Source of the DNA: Escallonia rubra
Taxonomy: Eukaryota > Streptophyta > Magnoliopsida > Escalloniales > Escalloniaceae
Direction of reading: 5' to 3'
Assembly (NCBI GenBank): GCA_033065855.1
Contig: JAVXUO010002487.1
Location: 95,789 to 159,788 of the forward strand
DNA: 64,000 bases
In this document: in pieces, positions 23,617-35,356 of the stretch
Position numbering within the stretch: position 1 is the stretch's first letter
How the letters are laid out: the number at the start of each line of letters is the position of its first letter
Made by a program: the position numbers and the translations under genes
Notes under the pieces: model-generated
Told to the model about the DNA's origin: nothing
The model's input: the letters and a program-made list of their open reading frames with translations, nothing else
Databases searched by the model: none

Positions 23617-24262
23617 TATTTGATAGTCGTGTAGTTGCTTTCACATTCCGTTGGACGCCCTCACGTCGTTCGCTGGGCAAATTGTTAATTGTTTTCTTAC
23701 TTAGGTTGTCTAGTTGTTTTTGCATTCTGGCAAACGACCTCAAGCCCTTCGCGGGGCAAATTATTCCTTTCTTCTTACTTAGGTTATGATAGTTATCTCT
23801 TTGATGTCCAAGCGTATCTCAAGTGCATATCTCAACAAAGGAAATTCAACAGTCATTTTTTAGGTCGTATTCATCGTGCAAAATCTGAGTCTTCAATTGT
23901 GGCCTAGCATTTCCTTGGTTAGTTTGTTGGTGCTTCCATGGATTGTCTGTGAATTCTTTGAAGCCCCTTTATGTTGAGCTTCACTAATTCCACCATCTCT
24001 CTCCGTCCTCCTTTTATGGATTTTCAATTGTTTTTCAGTTCGTCTCGTGTCTCTACCTTAATCAAGTTACTTTAAACAAAACAAAATGGTGTTGCCTGCT
24101 ATGTATCTTATGTTGATCACTTAGGCTAATCTTTTTAAATTTTCAACCAGAGAAACGAAAATATCTTTTATCAATCACCGCCAATATCTCTAAAATCTTC
24201 AAAACTATTCTATTTCTGCACTTTGAAGTGCTAATCGTTAGTTTCTGCATGTTCATTTTGTC
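23617..24262 (+). repeat. Internal retroelement sequence, diverged copy of 21870-22200
   Basis: This follows the primer-binding site at 23593 and is related to 21870-22200 (shared tttgatagtcgt, ccatggattgtct/gtgtt, and ttctgcac followed by gctaat). Within it, the motif caaattattcctttcttc/caaattgttaattgttttc with cttacttaggtt repeats twice (23680 and 23760). No reading frame survives, and no gag motif is visible. Confidence 0.5.
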
Positions 24263-24282
24263 ACACCTCTCTAGTCCTTGAG

Positions 24283-24833
24283 CTAGGTAGCACGGGCACG
24301 GACACGGTGTCCGTGTCCGACACCAACACCAGACACCACAATTTCTAAAAAAATAGAGTTTGGACACCGTAGGACATCACTAATTTTTTTAATATAATTT
24401 TATATTGTATACATATATATAATAAATATACACATTTATATATATGTATTAAATATGTACATAATAAGAATAAGCATCAATTGGAGTAGTTGAATTTCGT
24501 TCAAAACGGATGAGAAAGAAGGTCGGTAACAAGAAAGCATCTGAATGTCTCAACAGTACCAAGATTAGAGTTTCAACAGTAACAAAGTAACAAGAGAGGG
24601 GTAAAAAAAATGGGACAAAAGGATCAAGAAGAGGTCATATATAGCCAGATGGGTCTATAAATGAGGTTAGATATGTTGACATATCTTCCCTGGACTGGTA
24701 AGCTTGGGTGCTATAGTTAACAAATGAAGGAAAAAAGAAAGAGATGAGAGAGAAAGAAGAAGGGTACCTTCTTTCCAGGTCGATCTGATTAGGGTTTGGC
24801 TTCAAAGTTCTTTTCTAAAAAAGTCCCAAATTA
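24283..24833. mobile_element. Truncated relative of the 27148-27910 hAT element
   Basis: It starts ctaggtagcacgggcacgg with tandem gacacggtgtccgtgtcc, as in the complete copy at 27148, and shares the internal atcaattggag, gttcaaaacggatgagaaag and acagtaacaagagag segments in the same order. The right inverted repeat is missing; the sequence passes at about 24833 into LTR-like DNA. An older, truncated copy. Confidence 0.7.
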
Positions 24834-25319
24834 TCTACACCTATAAATGTAGGTATCTTGTACCAAACCAATCAATTAATGAAATCCTATTTTATGTTTC
24901 TATAGTTGGAAACAAGAGCTCTCTGTTTAAGTATAAACTTTTTGTTGCCAGACTTTTAAACTGCAGCTATTGGCTACACTAGTACCAAAACTTTCATGTA
25001 TTGCCCCCAAATGGTCGTCATGTGAGTGGCATTTGTGTTAGTTGATAGGAGGATCAAGTTGATGCTAGGATAAGGGACAATTTAAACACTAAAAACAAAT
25101 ACAAAAAGATGGATGACAAAATCGGATTAACATATATTTTCAAGTGTGGTGTTTCGGTGTCGGTCTCGGTGTTGGTGTGGGTCGGGGAGGGAAGGGTGGG
25201 GGGCTTCATGCAATTCATCTTGTTTATGTGACTTTTATTGTTCATTAATTCATGGATTCTTTGTGTGTTAATGTTGAAATGAAGGCTGGGCTTGAGCTTT
25301 GCACTGGTGAAAAGCCTGA

Positions 25320-25847
25320 ATGGACTCGGCTTTTGTTAGTAAGACTTGGGACAAATGGACATCTAATTATGTTGGCTCTTCAGGTGAGCATGCTCGGGAT
25401 ATTTCATGTGTTCATTCATCCTCTTGTTATGGTTCACCCAAATGCATAGTGACAACATTTAAAACTTCTAGGTCAACCTCTGAAGGCTGCTGTGCTGATT
25501 AACCATGATCCCACTGGACCCTCCCGACTTTTGTCTACCATGTGAGATTATTCATACTTAATGGTTCTAGTAGAGTAATAATATAGTGATCTATTTTCAA
25601 ACTCCGAGTGTTACGTAATTGCCTCTAGCTGGTAAGTTGATGTGTTGCCCCGTGTACTTGTTTGTATTAGCTGATCATTTCGCTGCTACGTTAGTCCTCA
25701 TTATGCTGCTGAATTGTTATGTTGGACTACCTAAATATTAATTTGACGAGGACAGGAAGAACAATTGGAATTTGAACATTTAATCTAATGGGAAAAAATG
25801 GTCTTTATATAGATTTTTTTAAGCCCATGAATCGAGTACATTAGTGG

Positions 25848-25885
<38 letters not shown>

Positions 25886-26202
25886 GACGTGATCCATTGC
25901 TCGCGTTGGCAACTTATCTGGCCGTCCATCCATAGCAGATGGATGGACCAGATCTAACTTTTTTTAAAAAAAATTGATTTTGACCAAAATGTCTCGACGG
26001 TATTTAATGAGTCGAAGGGATTCGCAGGCAAATAGGGGGGGGGGGGAGTATAGTACATTTTACTGTCCGTCACATAATGTAGCGGACGACGAAGTTTACT
26101 TTAAAAAAAATAGATCTGGCCTGTCCATCCGCAATGGATGGACGGCCAGATGGCGCTGGCAACTTACCTTAAGTTGCCAGCGCGTGTAATGGATCATCTC
26201 CC

Positions 26203-26237
<35 letters not shown>

Positions 26238-29200
26238 CACTGATCACGCCGGTATATACTGCATGTAAATGTAGGGTTACATGAGAGGCTCCGGTCCTTA
26301 AAAACATTTTTTGCTTTGGTTACAGTTTAGTTGGCTTTTCAAAATTAGGTCTCGTGGTGTGTTAGTGGCTGTCAGGCTACAAAAAGATCGAATACAAGGC
26401 AAATATTAGATAAGCAATTTGAATTTGAATTTGCACATGTAAAAAAAACTCTTAATAGTGTTTAGATCTGATGGATATTATTTAAGCTGCGGTTGTTATA
26501 TTTGCATCCGGCTAGCAAAAACCTAGCTGATTGGATAGCACCATTTTATTGATTACTGCAATTGTGTCACGAAAGAAAGGCCCCACAAAAGGAGGGCAAA
26601 CCTATGTATGCAAGGGGGATACAGGACAAATACCGAAAAGAAGTCAAGGGCTCCAGGAAAACCCAACTTGTTGCAGGATTCGCGCCAGATGGTGACAAAT
26701 CTCTGTGAGATTCCCGAAGCTGCTCCAAACCTGGGATCTTTATTGGTGTGCGATCTAAGGTAGGATTGGAGCTTCAACTGACGTGGGTCAGATACTTAAG
26801 CCAACCAATTTCTGATTCAACTAGTTGTGGTTTCCCCTTTGGTGTTGCAGAGAACCAATGGCAGAAATTCTGTGAGATGCACACCAAAAAGGTGACAATT
26901 TTAATCACATGTGGTTCACAAGTTGAAGCGTCATGCTTTTTCACGCCATCTCTCTCATTATATAGCACGTGGGTGGAGGACCCATATTTCAGAGCTGTTT
27001 ATGTAATAGGCAGTGTATTTTCCTTGCTTATATAACTATTCGGGGACTTTGTCTGACAGCTGGTTTCTCAAAGCCTAGCTCTGTGGGTAGCAGCTGGCTC
27101 CCGATCCCGCTTCGTGCAAGCTCGTGATTGCACAACAAGCTATATTGCTAGGTAGCACGGACACAGTGTCCGTGTCCGACACGGACCAGACACCCCAATT
27201 TCCAAAAAATCAGATTTTGAACACCATAGGACTGCTGAATATATATATATATATAACAAAAATAAACATCAATCGGAGCAACTGAATTTTGTTCAAAACG
27301 GATGAGAAAGAAAGCTAGTAACACGAATAGTCTCAACAGTAACAAGAAAGCAGTTGAATGTCTCAACATAACCAAGATTAGAGTCTCAACAGTAACAAGA
27401 GAGAAGGAAAAAAGACGTCGGACAAAAGTTATGAAGGAGAGGTTTTATATAGCTAGATAAGTCTGTAAATAAGGTCGGAGATGTTGACCTATCTTACTCT
27501 GGACAGGCAAACTTGGATTCTTTAGGTAACAAAAAAAAGGAAAAGAGAAAGAGATGAGAGAGAAGAAGGTACCATTTGCTGGGTCGATTGATTAGGGTTT
27601 GGCCTAAAAGTTCATATCCAAAAAACCCCAGATTTTTCCTTGAAAGAAGTTTGAAATAAGTATTTTGGTAGATTTGGCCTAGTTGTTCATTTCTAAAACA
27701 CCCCAAATTTGTCCTTGAAATAAGTTCAAAATACCGTATTTTGGCCCCATACGCGACACTTCTTCAAGAGGTATCCGACACTTCTTCAGGAGGTGTCCGA
27801 CGTGGTGTTTGGTAATTAAAAATAAATAAATAAATTCGGACACCGCTGAGAGGTGTCGGTAGGTGTCGGACACTATACCTCGACCTATATGAGGTGTCGG
27901 TGCTTCCTAGCTATACTGGAAACAACTAAGAAGACCCTCCGGCCCATAATAGCGCATGCAATTTCGTGACCGGCAACTCTTCTCCGAAAATCCGCCTGTT
28001 TTTTCTCCGTCCAGATCATCCACATAAGACAATGGGGCCAGCTGCCATTACCTTTGCACTGTCCTTGGCACCTTCACCCCTCTCTATGCTTGCATCACCT
28101 CTTTCACTGATCTGGGTACAACAATACAAACTGCTAGCTACCTCAGATTGGATCAGCAAATGATCATCCGACTCCAGGGTCTCTCTTAAACAATATGCAT
28201 CAACTGGCTATAGTTTTTTCTCCTTTCCTTAGGATTATTACAAGTCAAGATGGCATAGCAGTTAGCCGTTCATACAACGAAACTGACTATAGGAGGGCCA
28301 GGCCTAAGCCAAGTGCTTCTCCAAGGGAAACAACTCCCCCCCCCCCCCCGCCCCCAACAACCCCCCAAAACCCCCCCGCGATATATTTGTATGAGTTGTT
28401 TTGCACATTTATTCTCTGTTTCTTATTGAATTTAACCGGACAACTAGTGAAGTTGCAGCGTGGGAGCTTAGTTCTTGCTGCTCAAAAATAAAAAATTAGA
28501 GAGAGGGGGAGAGAGAGAGCTTTGATAACTAGCGTAGTATGGGCTATAGACCTAATTTTTTACAATAATCAGTGTAATTGGTTGATCAGTTAACTAACCT
28601 AATATGGGCTTAAGGATCTACTTTCTTATAATGATCACTGTGGTTGATCTACTTGCCAAACAAGTTGGTATTCTGGTTGATAATCACTGGGATTGATATA
28701 CTTACCAAATGGTTGCACTGTGCTTGAAAAGTTAACTAGCCTAATATGGGTTTTGGGTCTCCTTTTTACAATGATCACTGTGGTTCATATACTTACCGAA
28801 TAAGTTGTCAATGATGGTTGTCACTTTTACAGAGCTCTGTGCCCATGAGTGAGATACTGAGAGATCTTGTCATGATAATTATGCGGAGATGAGAAAGTCT
28901 CCTCGTTCTATCTTTACCTAAAGCCTTAAGAAGTCAGGATCCTATTTTTAGTAGTTCATGTACTGCTTAGCCAATAATCTAGGAGCATTTCCTGCTAGAG
29001 GTGGGGTTGCCCACATGGCACCTGTTGGTGGGATCTAGGTAACAAGTTCACAATACAGGAGCGAGTGCGCATAACTTCAGTAACTTCAATCAAGTACATG
29101 ACCTGCGACTTTAGTAACTTCAGGTGGGTATATCCAAGTGTTGAAGTGATAGAATTCTGTGGCCAGTTTAGATAACTCCTTGCTATCATTTTCTAGGGAT

Positions 29201-32200
29201 CTCTGTACTTCCTACTCTAATCTAACTAGGTAAATAACGTGTAAAATAATGGATGTCTAGTTAAACATATAGACTTGTGCAAGCACTGATTTGTTTGTTC
29301 TTGAAGTAGCTAGTTATAGAAGTGCAGCGTGCAGCTTTTACCTGCAATTAATTCCACTTAACATATTAGGCTTTGCTTGTATTATTGGTTTCCCGTTTCC
29401 AATATGTGAAGATTATCTATTTCCCTTGAACAGAATATTCTGGTTATGTATACGCATTTATGTATTTTCCTCTTGCTTCACAAGTCTACTTTGCTGAGAG
29501 CATGAGCTTGGTGCTTGTAGTGCAGAGCAAGAAGGCATAAAAGCAGATGCCACTGAATTGAACCAATTTGTCAGTTTCATCAAGCAGAACAAACTTGAGA
29601 CTGAGAGCTTCTTTATTGGTCCCAATGAATGTATGTTCTGACTTGGAAAACCTATTATTTCTTACTATTTTCGTGATCTAATGTAGTGAAATAACGTATC
29701 TGGCTGGAGCCTTTTCTAACAAACTTATCATAGAGTAATTCATTCGGGTTTGTGGACCAGTCAAAGATCCTCTTAGGCTCTATTGAGGAGTCAGGAGAGT
29801 GCCAGTTTGGTCTAGGCTGGGCTTTTTATGATTGTCCCCTTTTGATTCTTAGTTGCTTTCTACACTGAATTTCTTGATCTTTTAACATTGTTATATTGCT
29901 CCCAATTTGAACTTTGAAAGTACGGTCAACCCTCTGACAGTTAATAATCCTGGGAGACACAAAAATTTTTATTACTAGGAGCATCAATTATTAAGTTTGT
30001 ACATGCATGCTTACTCTTAAAAAAAACTTTATTCATGCATAGATGTCTAATAAGAAGCAGAGAAAATGACCATTTTTTTTTACTATATCTATGGCTTCTT
30101 TACAAAACTCCATATCAGGGAGTGAGCTTATTGTGCTTGTTTACATCTTAGAAAAGTAAGAAAAACTATAAATTTTATAGGAAGTAGTAATTTTACATAA
30201 CATGCGTGTATGTACATGGATATACTATATATGTTTGGTAGGAATTGTTTATTACAAATAAATTAGAGATTGTTAGTTATAGACCATGGATCGAAGTGGC
30301 TTTGCGGAAATTTACTCATTACTAGAGAGTATCAACTCATTGAGTATCAATCATTAGAGGTTTGATTGTAATTGGTACCAAAACCTTTAAAAAAATTATT
30401 TCCTTCTGTTTTTTCTGCACATACGCAGCACTGGGGCCAGCTCAGTAGGGCCAAAGTTCAACGAAGAAACTTTGTTGTTGTAAATTGATTAGTATATTCT
30501 TGATGTATCATGCTTTTTCTGGAAGCACCATCTTGTAATGTCATTCTGAATTCTCGGGGTGAAATGGGGAGGGGAGCGGGCTCCTTGTTCTCTTACTTCT
30601 TGCATGACTCATTTAAAAAATGACTTCCTATTATCTCTCAGTTGTGCTTACGAAGGAAACACTAGAAATAAATGATATACACTGCACATTTGGAGGTTAC
30701 GCTACGAAGTTTAGGACTGAACTGAGTGTTGATACTCGGAATTCTATGGTATGTTGTTTAGTTGCTGTTATGCGTATACGTGTATGTGATATTATTGGAA
30801 GTTGTTGGACATGGGCATTAGTTTTGGGTCATGTTAGGATGATTAACTCTTGTATGGCGTCCTTAGTGAAATGTGGAGAGCTACTTTCACGAACTCATCT
30901 GCCGAAATCATTCAGAGTTTTTTTTTTTGGCAAAATTATACCCTCTGAGATGAAGGAGCTTAGAAAAGGATGAAGATAGGAAAGGCTATTGACCCAAATG
31001 GCATTTACTAATGGAGATCTTGGGCGGTTGACTAAGTCGTCTAACAAGATCTTAACTTCTTAGAAAGTGACCGAGGAGTGGAGAAACAACACTGAGATAC
31101 CTATGTATAAGAACTGAAAGTTGCAAGAACTATAGAGGCATCCATCCCATGAGTCACGGTATGAAGGTTTTGGAGATGTTTATTGAACACAGATTGAGAA
31201 GGGAGATAAAGATATTTAACTTTCAAATTAGATTTCATGGCTGGGAAATCCGCTACTGAAGCTGTTTTTTTATTGGGCGATTTCTGGGGAGATATAGATT
31301 TAGAAAAAGCACATGGTAAGGTACCAAGGAAAGCTATGTGGTTTGTTCTAGAGTCAAAAAGACTGCATACTAGTATTTTGATGTGACCAAGGATATGTGT
31401 GATCGAGCGACATACTAGTGTGAGAACAATGAGAAAGAACTTCCTATCAGGATTGGTCTTCACTAGGGTCAACTTTAAGCCCATATTTTTTTTTTGGACC
31501 CTGGTTATGGACAAGCTTATTTGTAAGATGAGTTCCATGGTGCATGTTATCTGAGGATGATATGGTATTAATTGATTAGACTAGAGTAGGACTGGATGCT
31601 ATGTTAAAGTTGGCTGATAATGATGGACCGCAACACTCAGGATGTGGTCCCATGGTGTATGTTATCTGGCGAGGATATATTACTATTTGGTGAGATTAGA
31701 GTTGGGCTGAAAGTTATTTTAGAGACATGGAGAACAACTCTAGAATCCATAGGGTTTGGACTAAGCCGGCCTAAGAATTCTAGCAAAATTAGGAGGAGGT
31801 CTAATGGTGTAAATATGGATGGGCTAAAGTTCCTAAGAATCATATCTTTAGGTATCTTGGAACAATAACGCACATGGAATGATTGACGAGGGTTTTGCCT
31901 TGGGCAACTGAGAAATGCCATACACATAAGATGTGTGTCACTGAAATGAGAATTCTTAGGTGGATGGGTAGCCACACCAGGAAGGGTCGTATAAGAAATG
32001 AGAATAGAATGTCTACGAGAAAGTGGGGATGGTACCAATTAAGGAGAAGATGAGGGAACATCACTTCAGATCGCTTGTGCCAAGTTAATGGGGTATGACG
32101 AGGTAGCGGTAGACCTAGGGTAAAATGGGAAGAAGTAGTGAAAGATACTTGGTTGCGAGTAATTTATCATAAGAATATCCTTCGATAGGGAAGAACGGAA

Positions 32201-33014
32201 GAAGAGGATTCATGTTGCCAACCCCAACTAGTTTGTAGAAAGCTTAGATGGCGATGATGATGGAGTCCTTAGTGGTTTCTAATAATTGTAGTTGTTATAT
32301 TCAGCCCACTACCTGAGTCTAGCAAAGCCAAATCATCCCATAGGCTTTTCCCTGATCTAAGCCCTGACTCTTTAACCCTCAAATTAACACCAAGCCATTA
32401 AAGAACTTCTGCCCATGACTTCTGGCACACCTTTTGTGGACTCTTTTAACTGTCAACCATTTGTAAACCAAGCTAGTACTAACCCTTGTTTGCCCACAAC
32501 CTAAACCCTTACCTGCTAGTAAGAACCTAAGCAGCATGAAATAAATAGCAACATTCCATGAAAAAAATTGCTTCATGGGATTTTATCTTGTTTACTTGTC
32601 TCATGCTAAAATAATCTTGATCCCTATTACGTACATTTCTAATGACCTGATACTATCTGCTTGTCTTATATCATCTGCGTGAAATATTATGTCAGACGTC
32701 GTCACATCAAGTCATGAAAGTTGGTTTTGTGCAAGGTGCATGAACACTTCAAAGCCTGCTGGCGAAGGTGCTATTGTAATGCTGACTGCAACATTCATAT
32801 TGGTTGCACTGTAAGCTTCCACTCAGAAAGTTGATTTCAAGTTGCGAGTATGAAATACAATGCGAAACTTGCAATTTAACTTGTCAAAATCATTTTTATT
32901 GTCTTCTGCTTGGCATTGAGCTCCTACAGATATGATGGCTCTATTGGCTCAGCATCCCGTGCTATGGTGGTGGTTGACCAGTTCGTGTGGCAATTAAGTA
33001 GAAGAAAACTGTGA
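25320..33014 (+). CDS. Conserved plant protein, C-terminal part, five exons (function not recognised)
   Basis: Five exons join with consistent GT-AG phases: 25320-25383, 25472-25541, 29521-29630, 32696-32810, 32930-33014, encoding 147 residues from the ATG at 25320 to a TGA. The product has a basic-aromatic start (SKTWDKW), a GPSRLL motif, an acidic helical segment (ELNQFVSFIKQNKLE), then WFCARC, a hydrophobic stretch (about residues 108-119) and a C-terminus ending WQLSRRKL. Phase consistency over 7.7 kb and conservative-looking residues argue for a real gene end. Upstream in exon 1 a different frame (CTGEKPEWT, 25296-25323) looks like the natural N-terminal continuation, so a one-base frameshift or loss of the 5' exons is likely. 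I do not recognise the family. It may be a pseudogene or a truncated gene. Confidence 0.6.
25472..25541 (+). CDS. Exon 2 of the unnamed host gene
   Basis: Acceptor cttctag and donor gtgaga flank it. It encodes QPLKAAVLINHDP and then GPSRLLST in phase with the exons on both sides. The following intron is 3979 bp and contains a MITE, a hAT element and tandem repeats. Confidence 0.65.
25850..25883. repeat. (TA)n microsatellite, left flank of MITE
   Basis: A TA array directly adjoins the MITE at 25884; a second TA array, followed by (CA)n, adjoins its right end (26203-26238). The element therefore appears inserted in a TA-rich array. Confidence 0.9.
25884..26202. mobile_element. MITE with ~33-bp terminal inverted repeats
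   Basis: The left end begins gggacgtgatccattgc and the right end, read inward on the other strand, gggagatgatccattacac; both continue into ggcaactta. A second inverted match (atctggccgtccatcc) lies further in. Length is 319 bp, with no coding potential. Because it sits between TA arrays, the target duplication cannot be read. Class uncertain (MULE-type by long inverted repeats and GGG end, or Tc1/mariner-type by TA context). It lies in intron 2 of the unnamed host gene. Confidence 0.8.
27148..27910. mobile_element. hAT-type element with GTGTCCGTGTCCGACAC repeats
   Basis: The left end is ctaggtagcacggacac and the right end gtgtcggtgcttcctag, inverted repeats with few mismatches. Flanks ctatattg (27140-27147) and ctatactg (27911-27918) give an 8-bp target duplication with one mismatch. 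Subterminal gtgtccg/cggacac motifs are abundant, densest on the right (27770-27900). Length is 763 bp with no transposase. It lies in intron 2 of the unnamed host gene, and the copy at 24283 is a truncated relative. Confidence 0.85.
28335..28370 (+). repeat. C-rich homopolymer tract
   Basis: About 14 consecutive C, then further C runs separated by single bases. Prone to assembly error and able to form G-quadruplex or i-motif structures (inference). Confidence 0.85.
28523..28815. repeat. Degenerate tandem repeat, ~95-bp unit, about three copies
   Basis: Each unit contains taactagcctaatatgggct, then a tc-rich patch with acaatgatcactgtggtt, then atacttaccaaat. Units start near 28525, 28590 and 28732, and the middle one carries an extra partial unit. 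It lies in the long intron between exons 2 and 3 of the unnamed host gene. Confidence 0.65.
29521..29630 (+). CDS. Exon 3 of the unnamed host gene
   Basis: Acceptor gcttgtag and donor gtatgt. It encodes AEQEGIKADATELNQFVSF and then a segment ending FFIGPNE, with the split codons completed by the neighbouring exons. The following 3065-bp intron holds an RTE-like LINE. Confidence 0.7.
30880..32245 (+). pseudogene. LINE reverse transcriptase, RTE-like, degenerate
   Basis: Ordered fragments across all three + frames match a LINE RT. An early IDPNG stretch is followed by EEWRNNTEIPMYKN (31075-31115), SHESRYEGFGDVY (about 31150), then LSPYFFF and VPWCMLSEDDMVLIDETR (about 31480-31590, the YADD-like catalytic motif being S-E-D-D here), ILRWMGSHTRKGRIRNE (about 31950) and GRPRVKWEEVV (about 32110), ending HVANPN (32211). 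This motif order is that of plant RTE-clade elements without RNase H. Dozens of stops and frameshifts show it is dead. A partial duplicate of the ADD region occurs at about 31540 and 31660. It lies in intron 3 of the unnamed host gene. Confidence 0.8.
32696..32810 (+). CDS. Exon 4 of the unnamed host gene
   Basis: Acceptor atgtcag and donor gtaagc. It encodes HESWFCARCMNTSKPAGEG and then a hydrophobic run. The CxxC pair could bind metal, but no partner pair is visible. Confidence 0.7.
32930..33014 (+). CDS. Exon 5 (last coding exon) of the unnamed host gene
   Basis: Acceptor ctcctacag. It encodes YDGSIGSASRAMVVVDQF and ends WQLSRRKL followed by TGA at 33012-33014. The intron before it is only 119 bp. 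Confidence 0.7.
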
Positions 33015-34648
33015 CTTCTTTGTGTGATGGTATGTTGATGCCTATAGCTCTAGTTTGGGAATCCCTCAATGTGCTATTTTGCGTCATCTCTTTGATATAT
33101 ACTCTCAATGCCAGATTGATTGTGTGAAAATGAGGGCGTGCAGTGGCAACTGTTGTTCTGGATCTGCTGAGAACCTTATTATCTCTATGATTTTGGTTAC
33201 AAAAAGCAACAGGCTGAGCAGTAAAGATACTGTTGAATATTGCCTTATAGAGGTACTAAACACACTGATAGTGAAACGATTATGAAATAGTGTTATCTAC
33301 GAGTACAAGTCGGTGCTCCGGAATTGTATAAATTTATTAGCGGCGTGTATGTCAGACAGGTACACTTTGTCGAGTGTGATTTGCAAGTTTTTCAGTTTTT
33401 TGCCTTGCAAGTGGTTACTTGTCGAGGAATTTGCTACCTTCACCTTGGCGTGTTAATGGAAGTCTTGAGAGCTCGAGTGCAAGAGCTAAAACACCGGTCG
33501 CTGGATGATCTATGCTATCAGGATTGCAGGGAAATGCAGCACTCGTACTTTCAGAAAGTATGTGTCCATTTTGTGAGCAAGAGTATCTATCATTTAAGAT
33601 GCCTGCTGTTGTTTAGATTTGTTTAGTTTATGCAAACACTTGCAACCCATCTCTTGGGGTTGAGAATGAATGAATCTTGAAACAAATAGTTTCGCTTGAA
33701 TCCCAAATAGTATGTGAGCCTTTATAGTGCCATATATTCAGCTAACAGAACCTTTATGAGTACCAAAAGCTACATTATTGAAAATCTTGCGAGCATTATA
33801 TACATGTAAAAGAAGAGAGTTCCACTAATTGGAAATAAACTTGACCAGACGCTGGGCGGGTGGTGATTCTCCATGAAAACATTATCGTACTCCCGTTTTA
33901 TAATTTTTTTGTTGATTAATCAAACACATTTTTTCTTCCCCGCAAAACTACTATTTAGGATGTGTTGGAGCCAAATTAAGATAAGAAAACAAAATGGTTC
34001 CTGTCAGTTCACTTTTACCCAACCCAGTTAGTTATGAAATAGGTTAAGAAGGTTTGAGCCAATATTAGTAGACTGGACTTTTAAAACCCATTTATGTAAA
34101 AACTCATATCTTATTTGGTAACTTCCATAAAAAGCACCACCACTACCACCAGCCGTTGCACCGCTCTCTACTGCCACCGCCACCCGTCGGTAGCCACCAA
34201 TCTATTTTTCTATCAAATAAAAAGAATTTATTTTGTTTGGGTCAATCCATTGAAACTCCAAAGACACCAACCCAACAAATTCAATTTTTTGCTTGGGTTA
34301 AAAGCACATAGGATTGCTTATGTTGGGTGCAAACCTGACCTAACCATCCCAAGTTGGATTCCTACTTTTCTCTTTCCAAGGCCATAGCCGCCTCTCAAAG
34401 CCAGCGAAGCACATGCGTTATGTTGCCTCGACTTTTTGTTTGCAACTGAGGAGATGAATTCCAAGGGTTCGTCTTAGCTTGACTAGCCATCAAGGAAAAG
34501 CGAACCATAGGTTGAGCTTTACAAGGTTACTTTCTTATTCTCAACTCTCCAAATAAAGAAATATAAGGAAGTAGGAGGCAAAATGGTAGGCATAAAATCA
34601 CTACCAATTAGCAATTGCCACGTGCCACACATAATAGTCAAACCTTAA
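33015..34648. other. 3' flank of the unnamed gene and intergenic DNA
   Basis: The first 650 bp probably include the 3' untranslated region. A frame at 33324-33626 contains a charged stretch (EVLRARVQELKHRSLDDL), but I see no splice signals linking it to the gene. 34115-34190 is CCA-rich. The remainder shows nothing recognisable. Confidence 0.4.
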
Positions 34649-34667
34649 GGCTGTATTTGGCGCGCCG

Positions 34668-34820
34668 GATAAGTCAGTCGGATAAGGGAGGATAAGGCCG
34701 GATAAAACATATCCTGGCGGATAAGGCCGGATAAGATAATTATCATGTCCAGCGTTTTGATCCAACCAGGATTACATGCCAGATAATCAGTTATATCCTG
34801 CTGATTGTGTTTGGCAGCAC
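34668..34820. promoter_or_regulatory. Subterminal GGATAAG repeats, likely transposase binding sites
   Basis: Within about 150 bp of the left end, ggataag or ggataa occurs at least six times, mostly as gccggataag, and the inverted form (cttatcc) recurs near the right end at 40880-41040. Repeated subterminal motifs bind ORF1 or transposase proteins in characterised Harbinger elements, so this role is inferred from position and repetition. Confidence 0.55.
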
Positions 34821-35356
34821 ACCGGATATAGGTCAGATAAGATAAAAAATTAAAAAAAAAAATCAAAGTCCCTTTACACCATTTTGTATTCATAAAAAGT
34901 TTGTTATTAGTACTATTAGCAGTAGTTACGTGTACAACCATCGCTAAAACAAAATGTTTCTTCAAGCGCAATTCCTATGCAGCAAAACCTCTTGTTAACA
35001 TAATTTTTTTCCGATCATTGCCAATCAGAGTAACAAAAGTAAAAGATCATTTGATCACAATGTTACTTTTCTTTCTACGATGTTAACAAAAGGAAACATG
35101 CAATCTCAAATTCTTATCTATTCACAAATTGACATGAATACTGCCAGAAGGTCAGCAAGAATACCTGTAAACCTAAAACATGCAATCTCAAATTCTTAAC
35201 AAAAGGAAACATGCAATCTCAAATATGCATGAATACTTGATTATGATACCTAAAACATCAGATAAATAGTGAATTCTTAGACAACCATTCATCAAGGTGT
35301 CAAATGGATAACAATTCATCATTATATATCATCCATAAACCTAAAAGTCCAACCAC

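Noticed and set aside
33324..33626. 100-codon frame downstream of the unnamed gene
   Set aside because: It follows the stop at 33014 with no supported splice link; kept as possible 3' UTR.
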